Below the pieces are notes generated by a model. It made no database searches. It was not told where the DNA came from and worked only from the letters and a program-made list of their open reading frames with translations. Both the position numbers and the translations under genes were made by a program. Below, piece by piece: positions 44,229 to 55,899 of a stretch of 64,000 bases of DNA. Position 1 is the stretch's first letter; the number at the start of each line of letters is the position of its first letter. The DNA lies in NCBI GenBank assembly GCA_038380435.1, contig JAWZYU010000024.1:51856613-51920612 (forward strand). The letters are read 5' to 3'. Source of the stretch: Ryuthela nishihirai. Its lineage: Eukaryota; Arthropoda; Arachnida; Araneae; Heptathelidae.

Positions 44229-44694
44229 TGTAATGAAAAACGTAAAGAACAGTGGAATGGCGTGGAAAACATCAGAGCTAGATTATCCAAAAACTTATTA
44301 TTGGAAGAGCTTTTGCAGCATAAATATTATTGCCAGGCATTATATATCCGCAAGATTATTTAATTTGAATCCAAATTATATATAGGATGTTAAGAAACGT
44401 AAACGAATTTGTTAAAGAACTTAAAAAATTGGATATTGGAACTAAACTTAGAAAATTTCAAATTCTAATTAGAAAAAAGAACAATATGGAAACATTAAAT
44501 GTAAGATTATCGCTTAAATATTAAATATCATGCCAAATGTATGAAAATGTATTTCATTTATAAGCCCCACAAACGAGTTCTACTCGTGTGGAATGATCTT
44601 GTTATATAAGTTATTGTAATGGCAAAAATACAGGAGAAAAATACGCAATACCAAATACCTTTGATTGTAAGAAATGAAATGCATAGTTTAAAGT

Positions 44695-44945
44695 TACCGT
44701 TCACAGTAAACTGGAGCGGTTGCGGTTAATGTTCACAGCACATTGGATCGTGTGAGCTCACAAAGACCTGGATCGTTTGGGCTCACTCACGGAAATATTG
44801 AGCGTGTGCAGTTACCGTTCACAATAAACTGGAGCGGTTGCGGTTAATATTCACAGCACATTGGATCGTGTGAGCTCACAAAGACCTGGATCGTGTGGGC
44901 TCACTCACGGAAATATTGAGCGTGTGCAGTTACCGTTCACAGCAA
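44695..44945. repeat. 118-bp satellite, two units
   Basis: ggaaatatt landmarks near 44790 and 44908. One unit fewer than the inverse copy. Confidence 0.92.
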
Positions 44946-45223
44946 ACTGGAGCGTGTGCAGTTACTGCACACGGTCCAGTTTGCTGGTGCACGGTCACAG
45001 CAAACTGGACCGTGTGCAGTAACTGCACACGCTCCAGTTTGCTGTGAACGGTAACTGGAGCGTGTACAGTTGCTGTACACGCTCCAGATATTTTTCCTGA
45101 ATTCTGTAATCACGTGACACGAAGGTTGCCAAATCACTAATTTCTAAAAAAATCGTTGCCAGATATTTTTTTCTGAATTCTGTAATCAACCATAGTGTTC
45201 GGATATTTTTTTGAGCGACTGTA

Positions 45224-45747
45224 CATGGAAAGAGAAAGAGAGACATACGAAAGTGTTGTACTCTTATGCAATCAAAACGTAAATCGAACATCGGAGCAAA
45301 ATTTGGTTTCCCATCTACGTCAAACTCTCTTTCTGTTATTAATGATGTTCCTAAGCTTTTAGCTTCGCAAAAAAAAAAGAAAGTTTTTTCCGATTTTGGA
45401 TCCCAACACCGGAACGTTCTAAGAGACTTCTCATCGCTTTTCTGATGATCAATCATCAGGGATGACGTTTATTTGTCTTCTTCACGACTTTGTCATTTGT
45501 CTTCCACAAAAGCGAAGTTAAAATCATCGAAATTTGTTAAAGGAAACAAAGTCTGCTATTAACCACTTCTGGCAGAAGTTCTGTAATAGTTAACCTTATT
45601 CAGCCTCAGTTCAATTAATCTATTTGGTCAATTCAGATCATTTGATTGTCGATTAATCGATCGATCAGGCGATTAATCGGGTTTGTTCTTTTAAAATCGT
45701 TTGAAGCTTCGTCAAATGAACGCCTTTCAAACAACAAAGAGTGTTTT
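45224..45747. other. Unique sequence
   Basis: No gene recognised; local palindromic text around cgattaatcgatcgatcagg (45654). Confidence 0.4.
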
Positions 45748-45760
45748 CCTAGGCTCCGAG

Positions 45761-46597
45761 TCGAGTCCCAGCTGGGTCAGCGCTGAGATTTATCTCCGCA
45801 AAATTCCCCGCCCTGCCCACGGTCAGTAGGGGACACCGATTGGCTTGGAAAGGCCGCCGTCCGTCGGATGGGACATTAAGCCGTGGCCCCCTGTGCCGGA
45901 GAGCCATACCCTGTGCACGTTAAAGAACACGCTGGATGGCTTTGACGGGAGGCTACCATCTGTCTCCCAACAGCTTGTTCCAGTGGGTCCCCTCCCCCAA
46001 CCTCCTCTCAGCCTTCGGGGTCCATGTGACCTGGCCATTTAGCCCATGGTGTGCAGAAAAGTGTCGCTCAGAGGTAAAACAACCCAACGTTAAAGAACAC
46101 GCTGCATGGTCTTGACGGGAGGCTACCATCTGTCTCCCAACAGCTTGTTCCAGTGGGTCCCTTCCCCCAACCTTCTCTGAGCCTTCGGGGTCCATGTGAC
46201 CTGGCCATTTAGCCCATGGTGTGCAAAAAACTGTCGCTCAGAGGTAAAACAACCGTTAAAGAACACGCTGCATGGTCTTGACGGGAGGCTACCATCTGTC
46301 TCCCAACAGCTTGTTCCAGTGGGTCCCTTCCCCCAACCTTCTCTGAGCCTTCGGGGTCCATGTGACCTGGCCATTTAGCCCATGGTGTGCAAAAAAGTGT
46401 CGCTCAGAGGTAAAACATCCCAACGTTAAAGAACACGCTGCATGGTGTTGACGGGAGGCTACCATCTGTCTCCCAACAGCTTGTTCCAGTGGGTCCCTTC
46501 CTCCAACCTTCTCTGAGCCTTCGGGGTCCATGCGACCTGGCCATTTAGCCCATGGTGTGAAAAAAGTGACTGTCAGAGGTAAAACAACCCAACCCAA
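45761..46597 (+). mobile_element. SINE-A, 5'-truncated, tetrameric tail
   Basis: Starts in the B box (tcgagtcccagctgggtc). The tail module starts four times: gttaaagaacac at 45919, 46089, 46255 and 46425 (spacings 170, 166, 170). The 13-bp TSD cctaggctccgag (45748-45760; 46598-46610) encloses all four modules. Confidence 0.95.
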
Positions 46598-46611
46598 CCT
46601 AGGCTCCGAGT

Positions 46612-46796
46612 GCATAAAGTTTCGTTTAAACTATATGAATATGGGATCAGTGGATTAGGCCTGGTCAAATATTAGAATTTTGTTGGAAGCATTAGATTAA
46701 TAAAACGCTAGAATGACATAAAAGAAGAAGTTAGAATTCGATGTTCGTACATTACGGAAGTTATAAGGAGAAATATGTAAAATGAAAATAAATATT
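46612..46796. other. Unique AT-rich sequence
   Basis: Nothing recognised. Confidence 0.4.
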
Positions 46797-46955
46797 CCCT
46801 CAAGAAGCTGCTTGCCACATAGTTTTCGACAGGATCTCTTCTTTTGAGGTCTCGCCTGTAAGGAAGGCGAGACCTCAAGGTCAAGGCGAGAACAGAAGTG
46901 ATCCTGTCCACTAAAGAGCACCTATCCAAAGCTATGTGGCAAGCATCTGCTTGAG
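46797..46955. mobile_element. Fold-back SINE-B (two tails head-to-head)
   Basis: The left end (ctcaagaagctgcttgccac, 46799-46818) is mirrored by ctatgtggcaagcatctgct at 46932-46951. The centre is an inverted repeat of gaggtctcgcct with a 7-base loop (46855-46876 region). The tRNA head is absent. It looks like an inverted dimer of the SINE-B tail. Confidence 0.78.
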
Positions 46956-47365
46956 AGAAAATTTGTATTGAGATTTTCTCAAATCGGAATTAAAAACATC
47001 CGTAAACAATAATAAGTTATTTTTGTCTAAGTGTTTCGAAAGTTGGAAGTGGCCTGGGCCGCAGAAGTCGAAAATGGCTCACTTGGCCTGCGAGAGATCT
47101 TGAATACATTTATGTCTTGATTTAAATGCAAAGATATTCATTTAGCATTTAAAGAGTTGTTTAAAGTTGTTAAATTTAACATCAGGTGCGCTGTATCGCT
47201 CATTGTAAACAGTTGCCGTTAGATGTGTGAAGTCTCATTTTCTCCTGTCATAATGAGTTAAATCTAAAAAGATAATAACTTCTAGTGATCATCTTCGGTG
47301 AAGATGGAATACTCGATTCAAGCCAATGGTGAAGCAGCAAAGGAAGTAATGCTTCCTTTCAAATT
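46956..47365. other. Unique sequence
   Basis: No gene recognised. Confidence 0.4.
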
Positions 47366-47440
47366 CATTGGGATTCGAACATGACGAATGCATATTACGA
47401 TCCTGGTGCGCAAGTGAATGTGCCAACCCCTCCCACAATA
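47366..47440 (-). mobile_element. SINE-A head relic
   Basis: ttgggattcgaacatgacg and tattacgatcctggtgcgca match the reversed B box and anticodon-arm region; no body is attached. Confidence 0.5.
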
Positions 47441-47517
47441 AATGAAAATAACAATTCCGTTTTCCTGCCCTCCCCCCCCCCCAGTACATGCATATTGCAG
47501 CTTTGATTTTTTTTCCT

Positions 47518-48260
47518 CCCTCATCAAATGCAGATAACAGATCCGGTGTTTCTGCTTTCCCTCATCAAATGCAGATAACAGAACCGGTTTTTCTCCTTTC
47601 CCTCATCAAATGCAGATAACAGATCCGGTTTTGCTCCTTTCCCTCATCAAATGCAGATAACAGATCCGGTTTTGCTCCTTTCCCGCATCAAATGCAGATA
47701 ACAGATCCGGTTTTGCTCCTTTCCCTCATCAAATGCAGATAACAGAACCGGGTTTTCTTCTTTCCCTCATCAAATGCAGATAACAGATCCGGTTTTGCTC
47801 CTTTCCCTCATCAAATGCAGATAACAGATCTGGTTTTTCTGCTTTCCCTCATCAAATGCAGATAACAGAACCGGTTTTTCTCCTTTCCCTCATCAAATGC
47901 AGATAACAGATCCGGTTTTGCTCCTTTCCCTCATCAAATGCAGATAACAGATCTGGTTTTTCTACTTTCCCTCATCAAATGCAGATAACAGATCCGGTTT
48001 TGCTCCTTTCCCTCATCAAATGCAGATAACAGATCCGGTTTTTCTGCTTTCCCTCATCAAATGCAGATAACAGATCCGGTTTTTCTCCTTTCCCTCATCA
48101 AATGCAGATAACAGATCCGGTTTTTCTCCTTTCCCTCATCAAATGCAGATAACAGATCCGGTTTTTCTCCTTTCCCTCATCAAATGCAGATAACAGATCC
48201 GGTTTTTCTCCTTTCCCTCATCAAATGCAGATAACAGATCCGGTGTTTCTCATTTCCCTG
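47518..48260. repeat. 41-bp minisatellite, about 18 units
   Basis: Unit ccctcatcaaatgcagataa plus cagatccggtttttctcctt and t. Substitutions such as aaccgg and ttgctcc are spread through the array. Confidence 0.96.
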
Positions 48261-48690
48261 CATACATGGAAGTAACATTTCCGATTTTTATGCCTTTCTC
48301 CTGTGCAGGGAACTAATAGTTCTGCTTTTCTGCCCTCTTAAAATGCAGAGAAATCACATCTCATGTTTTTCTGGCCTCCCTCAATGCATTTAAATAACAG
48401 CTTTGGTTTTTTCTGCCCTCCCTCAATACATTGAAACATCAGCTCTGAGTTTTTCTGCCCTCCTTCAATACATGACAATAACAACTCTGCTTTTCTGCCC
48501 TCCCAAAACACATAGAAATAACAGCTCCAGTTTTCCTGCCCTCCCTTAATACATTGAAATAGCTGCTCTTGGTTTTTCTGTCCTTCCTCAATACATGGCA
48601 ATAACAGCTCTAGGTGTTTTTGTCCCTCCCTCGAAACATGCATACAACAGTTCCGGTTTTCCTGCCCTTCCCCAATACACGGAAATAACA
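48261..48690. repeat. Decayed relative of the 41-bp minisatellite
   Basis: About ten units of ccctccctcaatacattgaa plus ataacagctctggtttttctg type. The minus-strand 101-codon frame with repeated EGGQKN is its translation, not a gene. Confidence 0.8.
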
Positions 48691-49595
48691 GCTGCCATTT
48701 CTCTTTTCCTCCGACTCTTAACAGATCAAACTCCTACTTGTGACACACGTTCCCATTGAAAGACGTCTTTTGTGTGCAGCAATAAAACCTCTTGTTTACT
48801 CGTTTCCCCCCAAATTCAAAGGGCCCACCTTCGTCTTCCATAGTCCGTTGTTGTACCTGCTCATCGACCCACATTCGCTGCTTAATTGCTTTAAGTACTT
48901 ATAATTAATTTTGACTCGAAAGATCAATAAGCGTTGGCGTAACAATAGCATCAAATTCTTGGCGTTAGCGCATTGATTTTGCTCTGGCGCTGATGCCGCT
49001 GCTATTCCAAGGAAAATGTGTGGACGCAACAAATTGTATTAAAGGCCGTAGAGCACTTCTGAGTGTAATTTTAAGTACATGCGCCATTCGATATTTGCAA
49101 AACGCGCTCTTCAAACTGATTTAACTCGAGAGAAAATAACTGTAAAGAGTAATCGACTCTTTGGCAGTTTAGTGAGCCTTTAGCAAAACAAGAGGAGAGA
49201 AAATATCGTCTTAAAAAAGAAGATCCTTTCGAAGGAGTTTAAAGAAGTAGTTGGTTGACCCAAACAAAATGGTTTATTGGATGCTTAAGTCTTTTCTTTT
49301 AAATCAGCAGATGAGCTGGGACGATGCTCTCTTATCATACTTTCTCAAAATTGATTTTTTTTTTAATGTTTTCCGTTAAATGAGTTTGTTGTCTTAGGAG
49401 AACTCAGTGTGCATTGTATGAGCACAGTTCATTTAATTATCAGGCAGAAAAAAAATTGTGATAAGATAGCGTGCTGTAATCGTTGTCTTTTCTAGTAACC
49501 TTGTTTAAGTCAGAATTTGTTATTAGAGTTAGAATTTAATAAATAGAATAAACATTCATCTTTTTTTTTATGGATGTATGATTACGATAAAATAA
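48691..49595. other. Unique sequence
   Basis: No recognisable gene; a minus-strand frame at 48796-49032 lacks motifs. Confidence 0.4.
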
Positions 49596-49599
49596 CTTT

Positions 49600-50492
49600 C
49601 CTGGAAGAGGTTTTGGCTCAGTTGATAGCATACCAGGCTCATAAACTGCTGTCATCAGGTTCGAATCCCAACTGTGGTAGAATTCAGATTATCTCCGCTG
49701 AACCTCCATCTTGTTCTCTGCTGATATATGGGCAAGGGTGGACGGAAACCTGTCGTCCGTCAGATGAGGTGTAAAGCCGTGGTTCCATAGCGTGGCACGT
49801 TAAAGAACACACTGACTGGCGTTAACGAGGAAGCTACAGTCGCTCAAAAAAGTATCCGAACACTATGGTTGATTACAGAATTCAGAAAACTATCTGGCAA
49901 CGATTGCTTTTAGAAATTACTGATCTGGCAACCTTCGTGTCACGTGATTACAGAATTCAGGAAAAATATCTGGAGCGTGTACAGTAACTGTACACGCTCC
50001 AGTTACCATTCACAGCAAACTGGAGCGTGTGCAGTAACTGCACACGCTCCAGTTTGCTATGAACGGTAACTGCACACGCTCTATATTTCCGTGAGTGAGC
50101 CCACACGATCTAGTATCAAAATAACATGACCACCTACAGTCGCTCAAAAAAGTATCCGAACACGATGGTTGATTCCAGAATTCAGAAAAAAATATCTGGC
50201 AACGATTTCTTTCTTAGACATTAGTGATCTGGCAACCTTCGTGTCACGTGACACGAAGTTGCCGGATCACTCATTTCTAAAAAAAAAATCGTTGCCAGAT
50301 ATTTTTTCTGAATTCTGTAATCAACCATCGTGTTCGGGTATTTTTTTCAGCGACTGTACCATCCGCCTCCTAAGAGCTCTATCTCTTTCCTCCCAAACAG
50401 TTCTGTGCCTTTGGGGTCCTCGTAACCCGGGCCTTAACCTATTGTGGGCAAGAAAAAAACTTCTGATCAGGGTTAAAACAACCAACAAATAA
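49600..50492 (+). mobile_element. Diverged SINE-A split by MITE-T
   Basis: Head and body 49610-49836 (ttggctcagttgatagcata; ggttcgaatcccaactg; cacgttaaagaacac), tail 50357-50492 (ccatccgcctcctaagagct ... gggttaaaacaacc). Removing 49837-50356 plus one TA rejoins the tail box gctaccatc at the expected place. Confidence 0.88.
49837..50356 (+). mobile_element. Double MITE-T (one-ended plus complete)
   Basis: TA at 49835-49836 and 50357-50358. The first module 49837-50134 has a terminus, two hairpins and the gatctagtatcaaaataaca linker. After TA (50135-50136) a complete palindromic module runs 50137-50356. Same order as 13428-13860 and, reversed, 51357-52072. Confidence 0.92.
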
Positions 50493-51127
50493 TATTCCGT
50501 ACTATAGCTGTAAATTCTTTCGAGATAAAAACAATTATTTGGCGGATCCTGGGAGACAGATGTTAAAAAAATAGTCTTTATCACGAAATCGTTATCCAAA
50601 TAATAAACAACGAAACGAACTCTAAGGATGAAAAAAAATCTTCCAACAGAGGGCCTTGTTTCGTCACTGCGATAATGGCTCTGTTTTCTGTTTCTGCAAA
50701 AAAAGGTCAACTTCACTTTTGCAACTGCTCTTTTGCTCCTCAGAGGATTCGTGCGTAGCTCCGTACGGAGGCTCACGTCTCCAAGGCAACCCCACGCTTG
50801 TGCTCAGGTTAGTGATGCACTCTTGGAGAAAACTATGTCTCTATCATTAACAACAAGAGTTGCAGCTGGTAAGTTGTTGTATCTGAAAGGACTCTCATCG
50901 GCAGGGCGACTACAAGTGCAGAAAAGGCCGACAAGATCTAACCCTGATAAAGAAGATTTGTGTAGAGGTGAAGAAGATTTTTTTATTCCGTCCCGAGTGT
51001 TTTTTTTTATCATGAAAAAAAAAATCTTATCTCGATAGAAGATAAATAAGATATTTTCTAGTTTCTTCGTTGCAACTTTTAACAAGGGTTCTGACACCGT
51101 GTTGAGAAGGACTTCAAATAAAAAAAA
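50493..51127. other. Unique sequence
   Basis: Open frames on both strands at 50656-51097 show no known motif. A-runs at 51014-51024 and 51119-51129. Confidence 0.35.
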
Positions 51128-51326
51128 AATACCCCCTCAAGCAGCTGCTTGCCACAGAGGTCTGACAGGAGCCTGTCAGTTTATATGCCACAGTAGGAGA
51201 TCTGAGAGGATGGCAGGACCTCAGCAGAAAAACGACACACACATCCATGCCTAATTCCGGGGCTCGAACCCAGGTCCCTTAGATCAGTAGCCAAGCGTGC
51301 TAACCACTCGGCCACGGGACGGCTAC
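51128..51326 (-). mobile_element. SINE-B, reversed
   Basis: ccccctcaagcagctgcttg at the left; ggggctcgaacccaggtccc at 51259; ccactcggccacggg at the right. Confidence 0.92.
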
Positions 51327-51356
51327 TTCAAATAATCAGTAGAGAAATCAATTGTA

Positions 51357-52072
51357 CAGTCGCTCAAAAAAATATCCGAACACGATGGTTGATTACAAAA
51401 TTCAGAAAAAATATCTGGCAACATTTTTTTTTAGAAATTAGTGATCTGGCAGCCTTCGTGTCACGTGACACGATGGTTGATTACAGAATTCAGAAGAAAA
51501 AATCGTTGCCAGATATTTTTTCTGAGCCGAGTGGTTAACACGCTTGGCTACTGATCTAAGTGACCTGGGTTCGAGCCCCGGATTAGGCATGGATGTGTGT
51601 GTCGTTTTTCTGCTGAGGTCCTGCCATCCTCTCAGATCTCCTATTGTGGTATATAAACTGACAGGCTCCTGTCAGACCTCTGTGGCAAGCAGCTGCTTGA
51701 GGGGGGTATTTATATATTATTATTTATGCTGTAATCAACCATCGTGTTCGGTTAGTGTTTTGAGCGACTGTAGGTGGTCATATTATTTTTGATACTAGAT
51801 CGTGTGGGCTCAGTCACGGAAATATTGAGCGTGTGCAGTTACCGTTCATAGCAAACTGGAGCGTGTGCAGTTACTGCACACGCTCCAGTTTGCTGTGAAC
51901 GGTACCTGGAGCGTGTACAGTTGCTGTACACGCTCCAGATATTTTTCCTGAATTCTGCAATCACGTGACACGAAGGTTGCCAGATCACTTATTTCTAAAA
52001 AAATCGTTGCCAGATACTTTTTTCTGAATTCTGTAATCAACCATAGTGTTCTGATACTTTTTTGAGCGATTG
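51357..52072 (-). mobile_element. Double MITE-T containing a SINE-B
   Basis: TA at 51355-51356 and 52073-52074. A complete MITE-T (51357-51770, swollen by the SINE-B at about 51528-51719) is followed, after TA, by a one-ended module with linker gatactagatcgtgtg and hairpins to 52072. Confidence 0.9.
51528..51719 (+). mobile_element. SINE-B inserted in MITE-T arm
   Basis: Starts gccgagtggttaacacgctt, B box gggttcgagccccgg, end gcagctgcttgagg then an AT-rich tail. The MITE text ttttttctga and gtaatcaacc continues directly on either side. It is the near-exact inverse of the SINE-B 200 bp upstream. Confidence 0.92.
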
Positions 52073-52074
52073 TA

Positions 52075-52375
52075 CACAGGGATTTGTCTTTTCTGCACAT
52101 AGCTCCGCTGTTTAACATACCATCCGACAGACGGTGGACTTGTCTGAGTGCACTGCTGTTTTCCTTCACACCTGGAGGGAATTAGGAGAGGTATTATGAA
52201 AAAGAATAAATATCTTTATCATTTCGTATCTGTTAAGAAATAGAAATTTCTTTCATCACACTGACAAAGATCCGTGGTCCTTGGAATGCAACAAAAGGAG
52301 TAATCTAAAAATATCTTCCTGATGTCTGGGAAATGGAAGATAAAAAAAATATGCGAACTATTACGAAGACCTCTT
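52075..52375. other. Mostly unique; SINE-like trace
   Basis: ataccatccgacagacggtgg (52119-52138 region) resembles the SINE-A body; otherwise nothing. Confidence 0.35.
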
Positions 52376-52387
52376 CTCCTTTTCCTT

Positions 52388-52930
52388 GGCTCAGTCGGTA
52401 GCGCGCCAGGCTCGTAATCTGTAGTTCCCAGGTTCGAGTCCCAGCTGGGTCAGCGTTCAGATTTATCTCCGCAAAATTCCCCGCCCTTCCCACGGTCAGT
52501 AGGGGACACCGATGGGCTTGGAAAGGCCGCCGTCCTTCGGATGGGACGTTAAGCCGTGGTTCCGTGTGCGGGAGAGCCATACCCTGTGCACGTTAAAGAA
52601 CACGCTGGATGGCCTTGACGGGAGGTTACCATCTGTCTCCCAACAGCTGTTCCAGTGGGTCCCCTCCCCTAACCTTCTCTGAGCCTTCGGGGTCCATGTG
52701 ACCTGACCATTTAGCCCATGGTGTGCAAAAAAGTGCCGCTCAGAGGTAAAACAACCCAACGTTAAAGAACACGCTGGATGGCCTTGACGGGAAGCTACCA
52801 TCTGTCTCCCAACAGCTGTTCCAGTGGGTCCTCTCCCCCAACCTTCTCTGAGCCTTCGGGGTCCATGTGACCTGGCCATTTAGCCCATGGTGTGCAAAAA
52901 AGTGCCGCTCAGGGATAAAACAACCCAAAC
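52388..52930 (+). mobile_element. SINE-A with dimeric tail
   Basis: Starts at ggctcagtcggtagcgc (short head truncation). The tail module starts at about 52591 and 52761. TSD ctccttttcctt at 52376-52387 and 52931-52942 spans both modules. Confidence 0.95.
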
Positions 52931-52942
52931 CTCCTTTTCCTT

Positions 52943-53454
52943 TTTTGCAGCAAAAAACAAAGAACAAATGGAGTCGTTGCCAATGAATCCGGACTTTTGA
53001 TGGAGAGGAACCTGTAATTTTGTGAAAAACTCTAAACCTGCTTTTCAAAATCCTTCCCTTCCGTAAGGATTTCGCCAAACGTCGCCTTTTGCATCTGCGA
53101 TGAGAATCTCTCGCATCACGAGGATTAAGTCTGGTTTGCTCGCGCTCTGGAGTGACGTCAAACGTGTCATTGCCGCTGCTGATGTCACAGAAAACGTGCC
53201 GAGATTGCCCTGGATGAAACTGCAAAGCAGAAAACTTGGAAGGAACTTTTTTCTTCGCTGAATCTTACGAAATTTTTGTGCTTCTTTGTTTCATTGATGG
53301 ACGGTGAGATGGGTTTGAGAAGAAGAAAGTTGAGAAGTTTAGAAGTGCTCGCTTCCCTGATTTTTCCGGAAAATATTCTGCTTATCTTATTCGAGGAGCA
53401 AATTAATGGTTAATGTCACATTAAGAGAACAGTAACTAATCAATATCTGAATAG
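52943..53454. other. Unique sequence
   Basis: Minus-strand frame entering from the SINE is basic (CKRRRLAKSLRK) but unrecognised; one CRE-like gtgacgtcaa at about 53153. Confidence 0.35.
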
Positions 53455-53456
53455 TA

Positions 53457-53956
53457 CAGTCGCTCAAAAAAATATCCGAACACTATGGTTGATTACAGAA
53501 TTCAGAAAAAACTCTCTGGCAACGATTTTTTTTGAAATTAGTGATCTGGCAACCTTCGTGTCACGTGATTACAGAATTCATGAAAAATATCTGGAGCGTG
53601 TACAGCAACTGTACACGCTCCAGTTACCGTTCACAGCAAACTGGAGCGTGTGCAGTTTGCTGCACTCATGCTCCAGTTTGCTGTGAACGGTAACTGCACA
53701 CGCTCAATATTTCCGTGAGTGAGCCCACACGATCCAGGTCTTTGTGAGCTCACACGATCCAATGTGCTGTGAACATTAACCGCAACCGCTCCAGTTTGCT
53801 GTGAACGGTAACTGCACACGCTCCATATTCATTGCATTATATATTCATACGCATTATATATATTAAAAAATGTCCCAACACGAGAAGATTTTGCCAGATA
53901 TTTTTTCTGAATTCTGTAATCAACCATCGTGTTAGGATACTTTTTTTGAGCGACTG
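53457..53956 (+). mobile_element. MITE-T with a single 118-bp unit
   Basis: TA at 53455-53456 and 53957-53958. Arm, hairpins, one satellite unit (about 53690-53815), AT segment, opposite arm. This is the smallest satellite-bearing form. Confidence 0.93.
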
Positions 53957-54285
53957 TAAATGTAAATTGATCTTATTCATCGACACGTTATTTTGCTTTT
54001 TTTTTTACTTATGTTAGACTAGAGAAAATATACAAGACCCCCGAACAGCTAATATTATATTATCATTGTAGAATAATACTGCAGAATAATTAGCATTTGA
54101 AATGAAAGAATATCGAAATTATTAATATCAAAATCCTCTCAGTATCTGAAAAGTAAACATTAAGGGTGATTATTTCATAGTTAAGATTAATGTGGAAGAC
54201 TTCCTGATACGTTCAGTAGATAACTAGGTGTTTTCAATACACTCTTTTCTGGTCATATTTATTCCTAAAGGAAGATCACTAATTC
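53957..54285. other. Unique AT-rich sequence
   Basis: No feature recognised. Confidence 0.4.
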
Positions 54286-54990
54286 CTCTTCCGTTCCACT
54301 TCTGCCGATCCCCCTCTCCATCGCATACATTTCCCGTCTCATTTCACTGCACCATCCGATTCAGGTTCTAGTTTCACTTTACATAAACCTTTCATCCCTC
54401 AGTTCCATTGTACCCATCCACTTCGCATCCTAGTTCCACTATACCGATCCACTTCCGGTCCACTTCTGCCGATCCCCCTCCCCTCTCCATCGCATACATT
54501 TCCCGTCTCATTTCACTGCACCATCCGATTCAGGTTCTAGTTTCACTTTACATAAACCTTTCATCCCTCAGAGTCATTGTACCCATCCACTTCACATCCT
54601 AATTCCACTGTACCGATCCACTTCCGGTCCACTTCTGCCGATCCCCCTCTCCATCGCATACATTTCCTGTCTCATTTCACTGCACCATCCGATTCAGGTT
54701 CTAGTTTCACTTTACATAAACCTTTCATCCCTCAGTTCCATTGTACCCATCCACTTCACATCCTAGTTCCACTGTACAGATCCACTTCCGGTCCACTTCT
54801 GCCGATCCCCCTCCCCTCTCCATCGCATACATTTCCCGTCTCATTTCACTGCACCATTAGATTCAGGTTCTAGTTTCACTTTACATAAACCTTTCATCCC
54901 TCAGTTCCATTGTACCCATCCACTTCACATCCTAGTTCCACTGTACCGATTAACTTCCGGTCCCAATTCCTCTCGTCACAGCCCACTGTT
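54286..54990. repeat. 164/169-bp tandem repeat, four units
   Basis: Landmark ccatcgcatac at 54318, 54487, 54651 and 54820. The 5-bp length difference is presence or absence of ccctc. Units contain smaller cacttccg and tgtacccatcc motifs. Confidence 0.95.
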
Positions 54991-55250
54991 CCCATTTACC
55001 TCTCCCCATTCCAACCCTTCACGTTTTCCATTTGCTCATCTGCTTAACATCCTAATTCCACTTTACAGATCCAGTTCCCGTCCAATTCCTTCAATTCTCT
55101 CTTCCCTAGTACGCATCTAATTCACTTCCCAATCCCATTCACCCATCCATTTCATGTCTCAGCATTTCAGCCTCTCCCTGTTCCATTAATAATAATGTAT
55201 CTATCCATTTCACCTCCCAGTTCCACTTCATCCATTCACTTCACTTCCCA
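54991..55250. repeat. Decayed flank of the 165-bp array
   Basis: Shorter, irregular repeats of ttcacttcccagttccactt type. Confidence 0.7.
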
Positions 55251-55492
55251 GTCGGCGAGTTGATACCGTATTTAATTGTGCAACGAAAGGGATCTCCTTT
55301 GAAATATCGTCTCTAATGTAGTAGAGTGTAATATGTGAGAAGAGCGCTGCTTTGCAATTTTCGTCAAGTTGAATGCTTTCCCCCCCCAATATCGTTTAGA
55401 TTTATTATTATTGGGATGACAAAATATCCGATTATTCAAGGTGATGCACTGATTTTTCTCTTACATCTTTAACATTACACCACCCCGTCTAT

Positions 55493-55782
55493 CTCCGCAA
55501 AATTCCCCGCCCTGCCCACGGTCAGTAGGGGACACCGATGGGCCTGGAAAAGGCCGCCGTCCGTCGGATGGGACGTTAAGCCGTGGCCCCGTGTGTGGGA
55601 TACCCTGTGCACGTTAAAGAACACGCTGGATGGCCTTGACGGGAGGCTACCATCTGTCTCCCAACAGCTGTTCCAGTGGGTCCCCTCCCCCAACCTTCTC
55701 TGAGCCTTCGGGGTCCATGTGACCTGGCCATTTAGCCCATGGTGTGCAAAAAAAGTGCCGCTCAGAGGTAAAACAACCCAAC
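55493..55782 (+). mobile_element. SINE-A, head missing
   Basis: Starts ctccgcaaaattccccgccc. TSD ccaccccgtctat at 55480-55492 and 55783-55795. Truncated at the junction of head and body. Confidence 0.94.
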
Positions 55783-55899
55783 CCACCCCGTCTATAGTCA
55801 TTGACATTTTCTTTTCCGAGTATGCCATCTTTCTGCTGACGTTATTGCCTTCCTCACAGGTCTTCTCTACGGCGTATTATATTTGTGGTGTACCACTGA

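Larger units (their letters stand above)
43081..45221 (-). mobile_element. Composite MITE-T, complete 2,141-bp element
   Basis: TA at 43079-43080 and 45222-45223 and proper family termini at both outer ends (cagtcgctcaaaaaaataac and the inverse, gagcgactg). Inside: a 218-bp palindromic MITE-T (43081-43298), TA, a one-ended MITE-T to 43596, a 16-bp palindrome, a headless SINE-A, a LINE fragment, two 118-bp units, hairpins and a final arm. The truncated inverse at 11795-13860 has the same internal order, so the whole assembly appears to have moved or been copied as a unit. Confidence 0.85.

Noticed and set aside
48338..48643. 101-codon minus-strand protein with EGGQKN repeats
   Set aside because: Translation of the decayed ~41-bp minisatellite; no conserved reading frame beyond it.
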